Source: Rhodococcoides trifolii (GTDB lineage: Bacteria > Actinomycetota > Actinomycetes > Mycobacteriales > Mycobacteriaceae). From it: 64,000 nucleotides of DNA. The position numbers and the translations under genes are program-made. Position 1 is the stretch's first letter. Each line of letters starts with the position of its first letter. The DNA lies in assembly GCF_014635345.1 (NCBI RefSeq), contig NZ_BMCU01000002.1, positions 434,001 to 498,000 on the forward strand, read 5' to 3'. The notes under the pieces were generated by a model, which did not search any database, was not told the DNA's origin, and saw only the letters and a list, made by a program, of their open reading frames with translations. This document shows, piece by piece, positions 44,445 through 55,039 of the stretch.

Positions 44445-46280
44445 CTACAGACCGAGGTCCGCTTCGAACGCTCCCTCTTCGAGCCGCTGCTTGATCGTCG
44501 ACAGGAAACGACCGGCGTCGGCGCCGTCGACCAGACGGTGGTCGTACGTCATCGGCAGGAAGCACATCGAGCGGATACCGATGGACTCGTTGCCGAAGTC
44601 GTCCTTCACCACGACCGGGCGCTTGACGATGGCGCCGGTTCCCAGCATCGCCGCCTGCGGCGGGATCAGAATCGGCGTGTCGAACAACGCACCCTGGCTG
44701 CCGATGTTGGTGATCGTGAAGGTGCCACCGGCAAGCTCGTCCGGCTTGAGACCGTTGGACCGTGCACGGTTGGCCAGATCGGCGATGGCGCGAGCGATGC
44801 CGCCGAGCGACAGGTCACCGGCGTTGTGGATGACCGGGGAAAGCAGACCGGCCTCGGTGTCCACTGCGATTCCGAGGTGTTCGGAGTCGTAGTAGGTGAT
44901 TTCCTTCTTGTCTTCGTCGATGCTGGCGTTGACGTTCGGGTGAACCTTCAGCGCCTCGACGACCGCCTTCGCGAAGAACGGCAAGAACGTGAGGTTCACG
45001 CCCTCTCGCTCCTTGAACGTGGCCTTCGCCTTTGCCCGCAGTGCCCAGATCTTGCTCATGTCCACTTCGAACGTCTGCGTCAGCTGAGCAGACGTCTGGA
45101 GCGACTCACGCGTCTTCTTCGCCGTGATCTGGCGAATCCGATTCGTCTTCTGCGTGGTGCCGCGAAGATGTGCCAGTTCCGGTCGGACGCCGGCCGACGC
45201 TGCCGGAGCAGACTTCTGCGGCGCCGGAGCGGCTGCAGGAGCTTCCTTCGCCGGTGCGGCCGCCGGAGCCTTGGCTGCCTCGGCGGCGGCGAGAACGTCC
45301 TGCTTGCGGATCCGGCCGCCGACACCGGTTCCCTTGACGGTTCCCAGTTCGACGTTGTTGTCCGTCGCCAGCTTGCGAACCAGGGGAGTGACGTACGGGC
45401 TGGACTCGGACGAACCGGATGACGCCTTGGGAGCCTCCGCCTTCGCGTCGGCCTTCGGAGCCTCCGGCTTCGATTCGTTGGCGTCCGGTGTCTTCTCGGC
45501 CATCGCGGGCTCGGGCTCGGACTTCTTCGCGGGCTCGGGCTTCTTTTCGGGCTCGGGCTTCTTCTCGGGCTCCGACTTGGCCTCGGGCTCGGGTTCGGGC
45601 TCGGGCGCCTTCTTTTCGGCGGGTGATCCGGATCCGATCACGGCAAGCTGTCCGCCGACCTCGACCGTGTCGTCCTCCTCCGCAGTGATCTCGAGGAGAG
45701 TTCCCGCGACGGGAGACGGGATTTCGGTGTCTACCTTGTCGGTGGAGACCTCGAGCAGGGGCTCGTCGACCGCGACGTCGTCGCCCACGGCCTTCAGCCA
45801 GCGGGTGACGGTCCCTTCGGTGACGGATTCGCCGAGCTCGGGCATCGTGACGGGAGTTCCCTCGCCGCCGCTGCTGCTCGCGGGAGCGCTGTCGGTCGAC
45901 TCGGCCTCGGACTCGCCTTCGACGGATGCCTTCTCCGCCTCGTCGGACGGACCTGCGTCGGCTTCCTCGGGTTCGGGTTCGTCGGCGGGGGCTTCGTCTG
46001 CAGACGAATCGTCGGACGAGGAGTCGTCGGCGGGGGCGTCGCCCTCGTCACCGATCGTGGCCAGCTCACCGCCGATCTCGACCGTGTCGTCTTCCTGAGC
46101 GACGATCTTGGTCAGGACTCCGGCTACCGGCGACGGAATCTCGGTGTCGACCTTGTCGGTCGATACCTCGAGCAAAGGCTCGTCGACTTCGACCGTGTCG
46201 CCTTCCTGTTTCAGCCACCTTGTGACAGTTCCCTCGGTGACGCTTTCACCGAGAGCTGGCATCTGGACGGAGAAGGCCAT
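44445..46280 (-). CDS. dlaT: 2-oxoacid dehydrogenase E2 (dihydrolipoamide acyltransferase)
   Basis: This 611-residue E2 subunit has two lipoyl domains, each with the lipoylation motif [15 protein letters not shown] (Lys43 in the first). A peripheral-subunit-binding domain follows ([20 protein letters not shown]), then the catalytic acyltransferase domain ending in [17 protein letters not shown]. The domains are joined by long Pro/Glu/Lys/Ala-rich linkers. In M. tuberculosis DlaT (Rv2215, once called SucB) serves pyruvate dehydrogenase and peroxide defence, and lies beside lipB-lipA as here. Whether it handles acetyl or succinyl groups in this organism is not decided by sequence. I chose the ATG at 46280. 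Confidence 0.95.
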   Translation of the reverse strand: MAFSVQMPALGESVTEGTVTRWLKQEGDTVEVDEPLLEVSTDKVDTEIPSPVAGVLTKIVAQEDDTVEIGGELATIGDEGDAPADDSSSDDSSADEAPADEPEPEEADAGPSDEAEKASVEGESEAESTDSAPASSSGGEGTPVTMPELGESVTEGTVTRWLKAVGDDVAVDEPLLEVSTDKVDTEIPSPVAGTLLEITAEEDDTVEVGGQLAVIGSGSPAEKKAPEPEPEPEAKSEPEKKPEPEKKPEPAKKSEPEPAMAEKTPDANESKPEAPKADAKAEAPKASSGSSESSPYVTPLVRKLATDNNVELGTVKGTGVGGRIRKQDVLAAAEAAKAPAAAPAKEAPAAAPAPQKSAPAASAGVRPELAHLRGTTQKTNRIRQITAKKTRESLQTSAQLTQTFEVDMSKIWALRAKAKATFKEREGVNLTFLPFFAKAVVEALKVHPNVNASIDEDKKEITYYDSEHLGIAVDTEAGLLSPVIHNAGDLSLGGIARAIADLANRARSNGLKPDELAGGTFTITNIGSQGALFDTPILIPPQAAMLGTGAIVKRPVVVKDDFGNESIGIRSMCFLPMTYDHRLVDGADAGRFLSTIKQRLEEGAFEADLGL

Positions 46281-46532
46281 GTCTGTTGACTCCTCGACAG
46301 TTGTAAGTGGGTGTTGCCGACTCGTGGTCGTGAACCATTCTGCTGGCGCCGAGCCCATTGTGTGGCTGGTTGCGTGAATGTGACGGGCTCGTGCGCTGAT
46401 GCGCTGTCGAAAGAGACCGAACCGTTCACGGCAGCCATCCTGTCACTTGACGACCGTCTTCGCGTCCAGAGGGTGCAAGCGTGTCGTTTGGCACACTGGT
46501 TCGAGCGCCGTAGACGAAACAGGAGACTCGAC

Positions 46533-46871
46533 GTGGGAATGTTCGGCAGATTGATGCGACGGGGGTCTCGGGGGAACAAGGGCGGTGTCAGTACCGTCGA
46601 CCGTCAACACCTCGCCGACTGGACGCAATCGCACATCGGTGTCGAGGCGTACGTGGAACCGGAGACCACCGTGACCCCGGTGACCGTCGTGCTCGTCGCG
46701 TCCGACGGGGAGTGGACGCGACGAGCCGTCGGCGGTGACAAGGGCGCGCGCAAGCTGGGCGAAGACCTGAAGATCCCCGTGTACGACGTGCGCAAGGTCG
46801 GGTACCCGCAGCGCATGCGTGATCACGACGCCCGGCAGAAGATCATCCGGCGGCGCGAACAGGGGCTGTGA
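46533..46871 (+). CDS. Small conserved-looking hypothetical protein
   Basis: This 112-residue soluble protein is not one I recognise. The N-terminal 20 residues are basic (MFGRLMRRGSRG). Beta-rich segments follow (TPVTVVLVASDGEWTRRAV) and then IPVYDVRKVGYPQRMRDHDAR, and the C-terminus is basic. I chose the GTG at 46533 because AGGAGA lies six bases upstream; the ATG two codons later is also possible. It diverges from dlaT and its stop abuts the stop of pepB with no gap. Confidence 0.7.
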   Translation: MGMFGRLMRRGSRGNKGGVSTVDRQHLADWTQSHIGVEAYVEPETTVTPVTVVLVASDGEWTRRAVGGDKGARKLGEDLKIPVYDVRKVGYPQRMRDHDARQKIIRRREQGL

Positions 46872-48383
46872 TCAGCCGTTCTCGGCGATGTCCTCGAGCA
46901 CCGAGAACATGGTGCGCACCGGAACTCCGGTGCCTCCCTTGGACGTGTACCCGTGCGGACCCGAGGTGTTGTAGGCCGGGCCGGCGACGTCGATGTGTGC
47001 CCACTGGACACCCTCGGCGACGAACTCCTTCAGATACAGCGCCGCAGCGAGCATGCCGCCGTAGCGGTGGTTGGTGACGTTCGCGAGATCGGCGACCTTC
47101 GAGTCGAGATCGGCCCGCAGCTCTTTCGGCATCGGCATCGGCCACGCGTCCTCACCTACGGTCTGCGAGATGACGGCGACCCGATCACGAAACACCTCGG
47201 TCCCCATCACGCCGGGCGTGCGGTTGCCGAGAGCGACTGTCTGCGCACCGGTCAGCGTCGCGGTGTCGATGAGGTAGTCGGGGTTCTCCTCGCACGCACG
47301 GACCATCGCGTCGGCCAGCACCAGACGGCCCTCGGCATCGGTGTTGATGACCTCGACGGTGGTGCCGCCGTACTGAGTCAAGACGTCCCCGGGCCGTTGC
47401 GCGGTGGCGGACGGCATGTTCTCCGCCATCGGAACCCACGCGGTGACGTCGAGGGGAAGCTTCAGTTTCGCGGCCAGCACCACGGTGGCGACGACGGCGG
47501 CAGCACCCGCCATGTCGGACGTCATGTTCTCCATGCCTGCGGCCGGCTTGATCGAGATGCCACCGGTGTCGAAGGTGATGCCTTTGCCCACCAATGCCAC
47601 CGACGGCTTTCCGCGCTTGCCGCCCTTGTAGGTCATCCGCACCAACCGGGGCGGCCGCGACGACCCCTTGCCGACGCCGATGATGCCCCCGTAGCCGCCC
47701 TTCTCCAGTGCCTTCTCGTCGAGGATCTGCACCGCGAGTCCGGCCTCGGTGCCGAGCGTCTTGGCCCGATCGGCGAACTCCGCGGGGAACAGGTGACTCG
47801 GTGGGGTGTTCACGAGATCACGCGCAGTGGCCACCGCTTCGGCGATGGCGAGCCCGCGGGCAAGGGCGGACTTCGCGTCCGAGCTGCGCGGGGAGTCCAC
47901 GAGCAGTTCGATCCGGCGCACCGGTGCGGCGTCCTCCTTCGGCGCGCTCTTGGCGGACTTGAACTCGCTGAACTGGTACGCGCCCAGGTAGAAGCCTTCG
48001 GCGCTGGCGCCGATGTCGAGCGTCGACAGCGTGGTGGTGGCGGTATCGGTACCGGACAACGACCGAGCCGCGACGCCCGCGGCGCGGCGGACCGAGTCGG
48101 GGCTTCTCTCGTCGTCCGTGCCGAGCCCGACCGCGACGACACTCGTCGCACCCAGCCCGGCCGGAGCGGGAACACGCGTGATCTGCTCGGCGCGACCCGT
48201 CGCTCCGACAGCCTTCAGCGCCAACAGGACAGCAGCGGCGTGATCGTTCAGCAGAGACCCGCCGACCACCTGCAGTCCGTCGTCGGCCTTGATCAAGCCG
48301 ACCACCACCACGTCGGTCTTGGCGCCGATCGCACCGGCCAGGGCGATCTCGGGTCCGAGGGTTCGGGACTGCTGCGTGCTCAC
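46872..48383 (-). CDS. pepB: Leucyl aminopeptidase (M17) PepB
   Basis: This 503-residue cytosolic metallo-aminopeptidase (family M17, two metal ions, hexamer) has an N-terminal macro-like domain up to about residue 170. The catalytic domain has the metal-binding [23 protein letters not shown], the signature [12 protein letters not shown] and the later [10 protein letters not shown]. The start is the GTG at 48383, preceded by GAGGAG. The gene is convergent with the small hypothetical gene and diverges from gcvT. M. tuberculosis pepB (Rv2213) has the same neighbours dlaT and gcvT. Confidence 0.95.
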   Translation of the reverse strand: MSTQQSRTLGPEIALAGAIGAKTDVVVVGLIKADDGLQVVGGSLLNDHAAAVLLALKAVGATGRAEQITRVPAPAGLGATSVVAVGLGTDDERSPDSVRRAAGVAARSLSGTDTATTTLSTLDIGASAEGFYLGAYQFSEFKSAKSAPKEDAAPVRRIELLVDSPRSSDAKSALARGLAIAEAVATARDLVNTPPSHLFPAEFADRAKTLGTEAGLAVQILDEKALEKGGYGGIIGVGKGSSRPPRLVRMTYKGGKRGKPSVALVGKGITFDTGGISIKPAAGMENMTSDMAGAAAVVATVVLAAKLKLPLDVTAWVPMAENMPSATAQRPGDVLTQYGGTTVEVINTDAEGRLVLADAMVRACEENPDYLIDTATLTGAQTVALGNRTPGVMGTEVFRDRVAVISQTVGEDAWPMPMPKELRADLDSKVADLANVTNHRYGGMLAAALYLKEFVAEGVQWAHIDVAGPAYNTSGPHGYTSKGGTGVPVRTMFSVLEDIAENG

Positions 48384-48477
48384 GTGTGTGTCTCCTCGTA
48401 GTCGTCGGTGATCTTCGATGCTAGGCCCACAATCCGACAGGCCGTCGGCCTGCCCACATCCGATACCGTTGCTCCCC

Positions 48478-49584
48478 ATGGGTGAATTGCTGCAGGGACC
48501 AGTCCACGACCGACACGTCGCACTCGGTGCGACATTTGCCGAATTCGGCGGCTGGTCCATGCCGGTGTCCTATGCGGGAACGGTCAAAGAGCATGTGGCC
48601 GTTCGGGAGCGAGTCGGCTTGTTCGATGTGAGTCACCTCGGCAAGGCGTCCATCACCGGGCCCGGTGCCGTGGAATTCGCGAACACCGCATTCACCAATG
48701 ACATTGGGCGTATCGCGCCGGGCAAAGCGCAGTACACGTTGTGCTGCACCGATTCCGGCGGAGTGATCGACGACTTGATCGCCTACGAGGTGAGCGAGGA
48801 GGAGGTGTTCCTGGTACCGAACGCCGCGAACACCGCCGAGATCGTCGCCGCGTTGATCGCGAGGGCGCCCGACGGCGTCACCGTGACCGACCTGCACCGG
48901 TCCTACGGTGTGTTCGCGGTGCAGGGACCGAGGTCCGCGACGGTGCTCGACGCCGTCGGCCTGCCTACCGATCTCGAGTACATGGGCTTCGCCGACGCAC
49001 CCTTCGCCGGCGGGACCGTGCGAGTCTGCCGAACGGGTTACACGGGGGAGTACGGGTACGAACTGCTGCCGTCGTGGGAGGGCAGTGGCCAGCTGTTCGA
49101 CGCGCTGGTGGCGGCTGTGAGCGACGCGGGCGGTGAACCGGCCGGTCTCGGGGCGCGGGACACCTTGCGAACGGAAATGGGATATCCGCTGCACGGTCAC
49201 GAACTCTCACAATCGATTTCGCCGCTCGAAGCCCGGTGCGGCTGGGCCGTCGGGTGGAAGAAGGACACGTTCTGGGGCCGCGACGCACTGGCGGCGCAGA
49301 AGGAGAGCGGAGCACCGCGCACGTTGGTCGGCCTTCGCGCCAGCGGTCGCGGCGTGCTGCGGCCCGATCTCCACGTGGTGCGCGACGGAACGCCGGTCGG
49401 CGTCACCACCTCGGGAACGTTCTCCCCGACGCTCAAGGCCGGAATTGCGCTCGCGCTGCTCGACTCGTCCGCCGGAGTGTCGGTCGGCGACGTCGTCGAG
49501 GTGGACGTGCGCGGACGGGCGGTTGCGTGCGACGTCGTGAAGCCGCCTTTCGTCGACACCAAGACGAAATCGCAGGTGGATTAG
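48478..49584 (+). CDS. gcvT: Glycine cleavage T protein (aminomethyltransferase)
   Basis: This 368-residue T protein of the glycine cleavage system transfers the aminomethyl carbon from lipoylated H protein to tetrahydrofolate. Motifs are [11 protein letters not shown] near residue 25, [39 protein letters not shown] and [18 protein letters not shown] in the folate/barrel part, with LEARCGWAV. The start ATG at 48478 gives the normal length. The partners gcvP and gcvH are not in the window. ilvE follows after 9 bp. Confidence 0.94.
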   Translation: MGELLQGPVHDRHVALGATFAEFGGWSMPVSYAGTVKEHVAVRERVGLFDVSHLGKASITGPGAVEFANTAFTNDIGRIAPGKAQYTLCCTDSGGVIDDLIAYEVSEEEVFLVPNAANTAEIVAALIARAPDGVTVTDLHRSYGVFAVQGPRSATVLDAVGLPTDLEYMGFADAPFAGGTVRVCRTGYTGEYGYELLPSWEGSGQLFDALVAAVSDAGGEPAGLGARDTLRTEMGYPLHGHELSQSISPLEARCGWAVGWKKDTFWGRDALAAQKESGAPRTLVGLRASGRGVLRPDLHVVRDGTPVGVTTSGTFSPTLKAGIALALLDSSAGVSVGDVVEVDVRGRAVACDVVKPPFVDTKTKSQVD

Positions 49585-49593
49585 GATGAACCC

Positions 49594-50706
49594 ATGACTG
49601 GCGTTCTCGAATTCACCCGCGTGCCGCACCCGTCGCCGCTGGACGCGTCGGCGCGCGAGGCCGTTCTCGCCGCGCCCGGGTTCGGCCGGTACTTCACGGA
49701 CAACATGGTGGTCATCGACTACACCGTCGACAAGGGATGGCACAACGCCGTCGTGACGCCGTACGCACCGTTCGAGATCGACCCTGCTGCAATGGTTCTC
49801 CACTACGGGCAGGCAATCTTCGAAGGTTTGAAGATCTACCGGCAGCCCGACGGAAGCCTGTCCTCTTTCCGGGTGGACGACAACGCCGAGCGCCTCCAGA
49901 CGTCCGCTGCCCGGCTCGCCATGCCGGAGCTCCCGGCCGAGCTCTTCCGCGAATCGATCCAGCAGCTTCTCGCGGTCGATCACGAGTGGGTGCCGGTCGC
50001 GGGCGGGGAGGACGCGCTGTATCTGCGACCGTTCATGTTCTCGACCGAAGCCGGCCTCGGGGTGCGCCCGGCGCACTCCTACCGCTACATGCTGATCGCT
50101 TCACCGGCGGGCGCCTACTTCCCGCAGGGCGTCAAGCCGGTCAGCGTGTGGCTCTCGACCGAATACGTGCGCGCGGCCCCGGGCGGCACCGGTGCGGCCA
50201 AGTTCGCGGGCAACTACGCGGCTTCCCTCCTCGCGCAGGCTCAGGCATCCGACGAAGGATGTGATCAGGTGGTGTGGCTCGACGCCATCGAGCGTCGCTA
50301 CGTCGAGGAGATGGGCGGGATGAACCTGTTCTTCGTCTTCGGAAGTGGCCCGGACGCACGTCTGGTCACCCCCTCGCTGTCCGGCTCGTTGCTGCCGGGC
50401 ATCACCAGGTCATCACTTCTCGCGCTGGCCACCGACGCCGGGTTCGCGGTCGAAGAACGCAAGATCGGCACGGACGAATGGCAGAAGAAGGCCGACTCCG
50501 GCGAGATCACCGAGGTCTTCGCCTGCGGAACCGCGGCGGTCATCACCCCGGTCGGACGCGTCAAGTCCGCGGAAGGCGAGTTCACGATCGGTGGGGGAGA
50601 GCCAGGTGAGTTGACGATGGCGCTCCGGGACACGTTGACCGGAATTCAGCGCGGAACTTTCGCGGACACGCACGGGTGGATGAGCACCTTGCGTCCCGCG
50701 CCCTGA
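49594..50706 (+). CDS. ilvE: Branched-chain amino acid aminotransferase IlvE
   Basis: This 370-residue fold-IV PLP aminotransferase interconverts leucine, isoleucine and valine with their 2-oxoacids. The PLP lysine lies in [14 protein letters not shown]. Other signatures are [31 protein letters not shown] and [13 protein letters not shown]. The C-terminal segment [13 protein letters not shown] matches the phosphate site of PLP. It follows gcvT at 9 bp, as in M. tuberculosis (Rv2211c-Rv2210c). Confidence 0.96.
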   Translation: MTGVLEFTRVPHPSPLDASAREAVLAAPGFGRYFTDNMVVIDYTVDKGWHNAVVTPYAPFEIDPAAMVLHYGQAIFEGLKIYRQPDGSLSSFRVDDNAERLQTSAARLAMPELPAELFRESIQQLLAVDHEWVPVAGGEDALYLRPFMFSTEAGLGVRPAHSYRYMLIASPAGAYFPQGVKPVSVWLSTEYVRAAPGGTGAAKFAGNYAASLLAQAQASDEGCDQVVWLDAIERRYVEEMGGMNLFFVFGSGPDARLVTPSLSGSLLPGITRSSLLALATDAGFAVEERKIGTDEWQKKADSGEITEVFACGTAAVITPVGRVKSAEGEFTIGGGEPGELTMALRDTLTGIQRGTFADTHGWMSTLRPAP

Positions 50707-50789
50707 GGCCGCCCGGTCAGAGAGTTTTCCGGTTGTCGGAGTTCCCAACAGGGCTCGCGGGAAGCAAGACGCCTCTCGAACAGCCACCG

Positions 50790-51575
50790 TCATCCGATCA
50801 GGCAGGCGACGAGAACCACCGTGGTGGTCACCTCGATGCAGGCGCCCAGCACGTCGCCGGGCAAGCCGCCGAATCGCTTCACGCAATGCGCCGCGAACAG
50901 TGATGCCAGCACCAGCGCGAGAGCGACGGCGATGGGGCCTTGCCACCATCGTCCGGGAACGGCGAACACTGCAACGGCGACAGATGCGACGGTCCAGGAC
51001 GCGATGACTCCGATACGCTGAGTTCCGGCCACGAGAGCGCCGAAGCCGTCGGGCGAGGCCGCGTGCCCCCCGACCCGGCAGGCGCCGACCACGGCGACGC
51101 GGCCGGTGAACATCGCGATCACGATCGTCGCACACCAGCCGCGGTTCGCGAGCTCACCTATCGCAACCCCCTGAGCGCCGAGCGTGATCACGAGTGCGGC
51201 AACGCCGAACGGCCCGGCCCCTCCCGACTTCATCACTGCTTGCGCTCGCTCCGGCGGTCCGTAGCACCCGAGTCCGTCGATCGTGTCCGACAGTCCGTCG
51301 ATGTGCATCCCGCGAGTGAGGAGGGCGTGCGCGGCGACGGTGAGCAGTCCCACCAGTACGGCCGGCAGTGCCGCGGCGGTCCCCAGCCAGGCCACGAGAG
51401 CCGCCACGGCGCCGAGTCCGGCACCGACGACCGGCGTTGCGGTGATCGCTCGGCCACCGGCATCGCGGTTCACGTCCGCCGGCCCGCGGACGGGAAGCAC
51501 GGTCAACCACGACGTGGCGAGGCGGATGCCCTCGGGAAGGCCGGAGGCCGGTCGGAATCGTTCAGGCAGTGGCAC
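50790..51575 (-). CDS. cobS: Adenosylcobinamide-GDP ribazoletransferase CobS
   Basis: This 261-residue membrane enzyme performs the last joining step of cobalamin synthesis. It has six to seven hydrophobic segments, and the catalytic/metal motif GMHIDGLSDTIDGLGCYG is near residue 90. MKSGGAGPFGV follows. The GTG start shares one base with the TAG stop of cobT (TAGTG). The first ~20 codons include a copy of the 20-base repeat core found around the Nif3 gene, so the N-terminus before SWLTVLPV may be a recent addition. It belongs to the cobU-cobT-cobS unit. Confidence 0.92.
   Translation of the reverse strand: MPLPERFRPASGLPEGIRLATSWLTVLPVRGPADVNRDAGGRAITATPVVGAGLGAVAALVAWLGTAAALPAVLVGLLTVAAHALLTRGMHIDGLSDTIDGLGCYGPPERAQAVMKSGGAGPFGVAALVITLGAQGVAIGELANRGWCATIVIAMFTGRVAVVGACRVGGHAASPDGFGALVAGTQRIGVIASWTVASVAVAVFAVPGRWWQGPIAVALALVLASLFAAHCVKRFGGLPGDVLGACIEVTTTVVLVACLIG
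51536..51559 (-). repeat. Single copy of the Nif3-flank repeat core inside cobS
   Basis: Read on the minus strand this contains CCGACCGGCCTCCGGCCTTC, the same core as in the arrays at 14.80 and 16.08 kb. It encodes Pro-Ala-Ser-Gly-Leu-Pro of the CobS N-terminus. Only one copy is present here. Confidence 0.85.
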
Positions 51576-52630
51576 TACGCCTCGGTACTGACACCGGCGT
51601 CGGCGAAGGTCGCCATGGCGCCCAGGGTTGCGACGGCCCCCGTGACGATCGGCAGAGCCATCAGCGCACCGGAACCCTCTCCCAGTCGCATGGACAACTC
51701 GACGACAGGATCGAGACGCAGATGCGTCAACGCGAGCGAATGTGCCGGCTCGGTGGATCGGTGTCCCGCAATCCACCACTCCTTGGCGTTCGCGGCGATG
51801 TCGTTCGCGATCAGTGCGGCTGCGGTGACGACGACGCCGTCGAGAATCACCGGGGTCTTGCGTACTGCGGCCTGGATGAGAAACCCGGCCATTGCGGCGA
51901 AGTCGGCTCCGCCCACCGCGCCGACGAGAGCGTAGGGATCTCGGAGAACCGGACGAGCGCGACGCATGGCGTCACGTACCGCGGCTGTCTTGCGCGACCA
52001 CCCCTCGTCGTCGACTCCGGTGCCGCGGCCTACCGCGGCCACAGGCTCCGTGCCGGTCAGAGACGCGATCAAAACCGTTGCGGGCGTGGTGTTTCCGATC
52101 CCCATGTCGCCCGCGACGAGCAGGTCGGCACCGCCGTCCACCTCTTCGTCGGCAATCGCTCGGCCCGCGGTGAAGGCAGCCGTGGTCTCGTCGGGGGTGA
52201 GTGCGTCCTCGCGGTCGATCGAACCGCTCGACCGTCGAACCTTGTAGGACGAGATCGACGCGTCGGTGTCGGCATCGACCGCGATGTCGACGACCCGAAC
52301 ACTTGCTCCGGCGACGGATGCGAGCACGTTGACCGCAGCGCCCCCGCCGAGGATGTTGGCGACCATCTGGGCGGTGACTTCGCTCGGATAGGCGGACACA
52401 CCGGCGCGGGCGACGCCGTGATCACCGGCGAACACGACCACTCGGGGGCGTGCGAACACCTGTGGGGGGCACTGACCCTGGCACGCGGACACCCATTCCG
52501 CGATCGCTTCGAGGCGGCCGAGGGAACCCGCGGGTTTGGTCAAGGTGGTCTGCCGCTCACGTGCGGCCGCAGCCGCGGAGGAGTCGGGTAGGTCGACCGG
52601 CGCGAACAGGTCAGCCGAATCCGTTGTCAC
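51575..52630 (-). CDS. cobT: Nicotinate-nucleotide:DMB phosphoribosyltransferase CobT
   Basis: This 351-residue enzyme makes alpha-ribazole phosphate from nicotinate mononucleotide and dimethylbenzimidazole. Motifs are [13 protein letters not shown] near the N-terminus, [31 protein letters not shown], and the catalytic glutamate in [17 protein letters not shown] chose the GTG at 52630 with AAAGG upstream. It lies 10 bp after cobU and one base overlaps cobS. Confidence 0.94.
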   Translation of the reverse strand: MTTDSADLFAPVDLPDSSAAAAARERQTTLTKPAGSLGRLEAIAEWVSACQGQCPPQVFARPRVVVFAGDHGVARAGVSAYPSEVTAQMVANILGGGAAVNVLASVAGASVRVVDIAVDADTDASISSYKVRRSSGSIDREDALTPDETTAAFTAGRAIADEEVDGGADLLVAGDMGIGNTTPATVLIASLTGTEPVAAVGRGTGVDDEGWSRKTAAVRDAMRRARPVLRDPYALVGAVGGADFAAMAGFLIQAAVRKTPVILDGVVVTAAALIANDIAANAKEWWIAGHRSTEPAHSLALTHLRLDPVVELSMRLGEGSGALMALPIVTGAVATLGAMATFADAGVSTEA

Positions 52631-52640
52631 CGTTGGCCTT

Positions 52641-53168
52641 TCATTTGAGTTCGACGGCAAGACCGGCGACGACGAGGTGTACGGAGTCGCACTGGTCTGC
52701 AAGACGCGAGTTGAGAGAACCGATCTCGTCCCGGAACAGTCTCCCTGCCGCGGATTCCGGGACGACGCCCAGTCCCACTTCCGGAGTGACCATCACGAGA
52801 TCGCCGGTGTACCGCGCCACGACGTCCACCAGGGCGTCGACCGCAGGCGTGACGGTTCCGCGGGGGCTGTCCCACGCGGCCAGATCGTCGAACGCGCCGG
52901 TCAACCACGTCCCCAGGTCGTCGACGAGAGTAGGACCTCGGTGTGAATCGGACAGCACCGCAACGAGATCGGCGGCGCTGGCCACCTCCACGGTCAGCCA
53001 GTGGGCAGGCCGCGAGTCGCGGTGCCGGTCGATCCGCGAACTCCAGTCGTCGTCGGACGGATTTCGCCTTCCGGTGGCGACGTAGCGGACGGGCTCTGCG
53101 CGAGCGACCAACCCTTCGGCGTGCGCGGACTTACCGGAGCGGGCGCCCCCGAGGATCAGCGAACGCAT
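52641..53168 (-). CDS. cobU: Adenosylcobinamide kinase/guanylyltransferase CobU
   Basis: This 175-residue enzyme phosphorylates and then guanylylates adenosylcobinamide. The P-loop GGARSGKS is at residues 7-14, YVATGR follows at about 34, and the [10 protein letters not shown] segment carries the histidine used for GMP transfer. [12 protein letters not shown] and [13 protein letters not shown] are family motifs. It is the first gene of cobU-cobT-cobS and is 11 bp from the DUF3043 gene upstream on the same strand. Confidence 0.93.
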   Translation of the reverse strand: MRSLILGGARSGKSAHAEGLVARAEPVRYVATGRRNPSDDDWSSRIDRHRDSRPAHWLTVEVASAADLVAVLSDSHRGPTLVDDLGTWLTGAFDDLAAWDSPRGTVTPAVDALVDVVARYTGDLVMVTPEVGLGVVPESAAGRLFRDEIGSLNSRLADQCDSVHLVVAGLAVELK

Positions 53169-53179
53169 CGATGCGTCGG

Positions 53180-53824
53180 TCAGACCGCGTCTCCGGCGCC
53201 GACGCGCGGCTTCGGTGCACGCATCTTGCGAATCTGCGACGCCCGCACGAACGTGTACCAACCGAGCTTGAACCCGCCGTCCGCGGTGTCCGGGAAGCGC
53301 TCACGAACCTGGTTGTTCACGCGGCGGCCGAGGAGATACCCGTCGATTCCCATGAACACCATCATGATCAGCATCGCGAGCGTGACGATCGACTGCAGCG
53401 CCGGCGTCAGGAACATGGCGACGATGAGAAGCAGGGCAAGCGGCATGAACAGACCCACGAGATTGCGTCGGGAATCGACGATGTCGCGAGCGAACCCACG
53501 GACCGGCCCTTTGTCGCGGGGGAGGAGGTATTTGTCCTCACCGGCCAGCATTCGCGCGCGACGCTCGGCGGACGCCGCCCGGCGCTCGGCCGACGCCTGC
53601 TTGCGGTCGTCCTTCGAACCGCGCGTCGCCTTGCGGCGGGCTCGAGCTTCCTTCGCGGTGAGGGGGGCCGGAGCGACGGGTCCGCGTCGCCTGCCCTCGG
53701 CGTCGCGGCGCTTCGGCGTGGGTCGACCCTTGCCGAGGTTCACCGTGTCCTCGATCGAGGACTCGGTGATCTCCGGGTCGACCTTCTCCGACTTGTCGGA
53801 GCTTCCGAGGGGAAATAGCTTCAC
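53180..53824 (-). CDS. DUF3043 membrane protein (Rv2206-like)
   Basis: This 214-residue protein of the actinobacterial DUF3043 family has a long charged, Arg/Lys/Ala-rich N-terminal half (to about residue 110) with KYLLPRDKGPVRGFARDIVDSRR just before two membrane helices. A C-terminal basic segment follows. Function is unknown. I chose GTG 53824, which gives the family start (MKLFPLG). It precedes cobU in the same direction, as Rv2206 precedes cobT in M. tuberculosis, and diverges from glycerate kinase. Confidence 0.87.
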   Translation of the reverse strand: MKLFPLGSSDKSEKVDPEITESSIEDTVNLGKGRPTPKRRDAEGRRRGPVAPAPLTAKEARARRKATRGSKDDRKQASAERRAASAERRARMLAGEDKYLLPRDKGPVRGFARDIVDSRRNLVGLFMPLALLLIVAMFLTPALQSIVTLAMLIMMVFMGIDGYLLGRRVNNQVRERFPDTADGGFKLGWYTFVRASQIRKMRAPKPRVGAGDAV

Positions 53825-53919
53825 GGAGTCCAGGCTATTCGACAACTGCCCTCCGGTGAACACCGGATGTCCGACTTCTCGCCGTGCCCGCGAGGTTGGT
53901 CGGCCCTAAAATCCCTCCG

Positions 53920-54963
53920 ATGCGAGTCATGATTGCCCCGGATTCCTTCGGCGAGACCCTCACCGCCGTACAGGCAGCTCACGCCATTGCCGACGGGTGG
54001 GCCTCGGCTCGTCCGCAGGACGACCTGGTGCTGATGCCGCAGTCGGACGGCGGACCGGGATTTGTCGACGTGCTCGCCACCCGCGGAGGAGATGTGCGGA
54101 CGGAGTACGTCAGCGGGCCGCTTGTCGACTCGGTCGATGCGCGGTGGCTTCTGGTCGGCAGCACGGCGTTCGTCGAGGTCGCACAGGCGTGCGGTCTCGG
54201 GTTGCTCGGCGGCGCACCGGACCCGCAGACATCGCTGTCCGCGCACAGCCGCGGCGTCGGGGAGATGATCGACGCGGCACTCGGCGCCGGCGCGACGACC
54301 GTCGTGGTGGGTCTGGGCGGAAGCAGCTGCACCGACGGCGGACGCGGAATGGTCCGGGCGCTGGGCGGACTGGGTGAAGCCATGTCGAAGCTGCGCGACG
54401 TCGAGCTGGTGGTGGCGTCCGACGTGGAGAATCCGTTGCTCGGGCCACTGGGCGCCGCCGCGGTCTTCGGGCCGCAGAAAGGTGCCGACGCTGCCGCACT
54501 CGACGTTCTCGAAGACCGCAATGCGGATTGGGCGGAGGTGCTGCGCGCCGTGACCGGGAAGGCCGTGGACGAGCGGGACGGGGCCGGCGCTGCCGGGGGC
54601 ATCGGTGCGGCGCTCCTGGCTCTGGGCGGCCGTCGTCGGTCGGGAGCCGAGCTGGTCGCCGAATACACGGACCAGGACGCCGTGCTGGGTGACGTCGATC
54701 TCGTGCTGACCGGCGAAGGAAAGTTCGATTCGCAATCCTTGCGTGGGAAGTTGGTCACCGCACTCGCGTCTGCCGGTGGGCGCTTCAGCGTCAGGACCGT
54801 CGTGCTGGCCGGTCAGGTCGTTCTCACCGATCGGCAGGTCGCGGACGCCGGCGTCACCGCGGCGCATTCCGTCACCGAGTTCGCAGGGTCGGTCGATGTC
54901 GCGATGTCCGACGCACGCAACCAGCTCACAGCTCTGGCGGCCCGCGTCGCGTCCGACTGGTGA
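53920..54963 (+). CDS. glxK: Glycerate kinase (GlxK family)
   Basis: This 347-residue kinase phosphorylates glycerate for entry into glycolysis or serine synthesis. Family motifs are MIAPDSFGETLTAVQAA at the N-terminus, MPQSDGGPGFVDVL, VVVGLGGSSCTDGGRGM (Gly-rich nucleotide site) and LVLTGEGKFDSQSLRGK. The ATG at 53920 fits the family start. It stands alone on the plus strand and diverges from the DUF3043 gene. M. tuberculosis Rv2205c holds the same place before the iron-sulfur insertion gene. Confidence 0.9.
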   Translation: MRVMIAPDSFGETLTAVQAAHAIADGWASARPQDDLVLMPQSDGGPGFVDVLATRGGDVRTEYVSGPLVDSVDARWLLVGSTAFVEVAQACGLGLLGGAPDPQTSLSAHSRGVGEMIDAALGAGATTVVVGLGGSSCTDGGRGMVRALGGLGEAMSKLRDVELVVASDVENPLLGPLGAAAVFGPQKGADAAALDVLEDRNADWAEVLRAVTGKAVDERDGAGAAGGIGAALLALGGRRRSGAELVAEYTDQDAVLGDVDLVLTGEGKFDSQSLRGKLVTALASAGGRFSVRTVVLAGQVVLTDRQVADAGVTAAHSVTEFAGSVDVAMSDARNQLTALAARVASDW

Positions 54964-55039
54964 GGCGGCGTGTGGAATAGAGGGTGCGGGAGTACCGTTG
55001 ACTTGTTCGCGGGTCTTGTACGAACGATAGGGAGAGCCC

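Noticed and set aside
45420..45620. Simple-sequence repeat in dlaT as a mobile or unstable element
   Set aside because: The GCTCGGGCTT-type repeats encode the usual Pro/Glu/Lys/Ala linker between E2 domains, which is normal for this family.
48384..48477. Glycine riboswitch before gcvT
   Set aside because: The 94-bp divergent gap with pepB is too short for a tandem glycine aptamer and shows no matching conserved core.
53169..53179. Cobalamin riboswitch before cobU-cobT-cobS
   Set aside because: The gap upstream of cobU is only 11 bp, and no B12-box-like sequence was noticed near cobD or upstream of the DUF3043 gene either.
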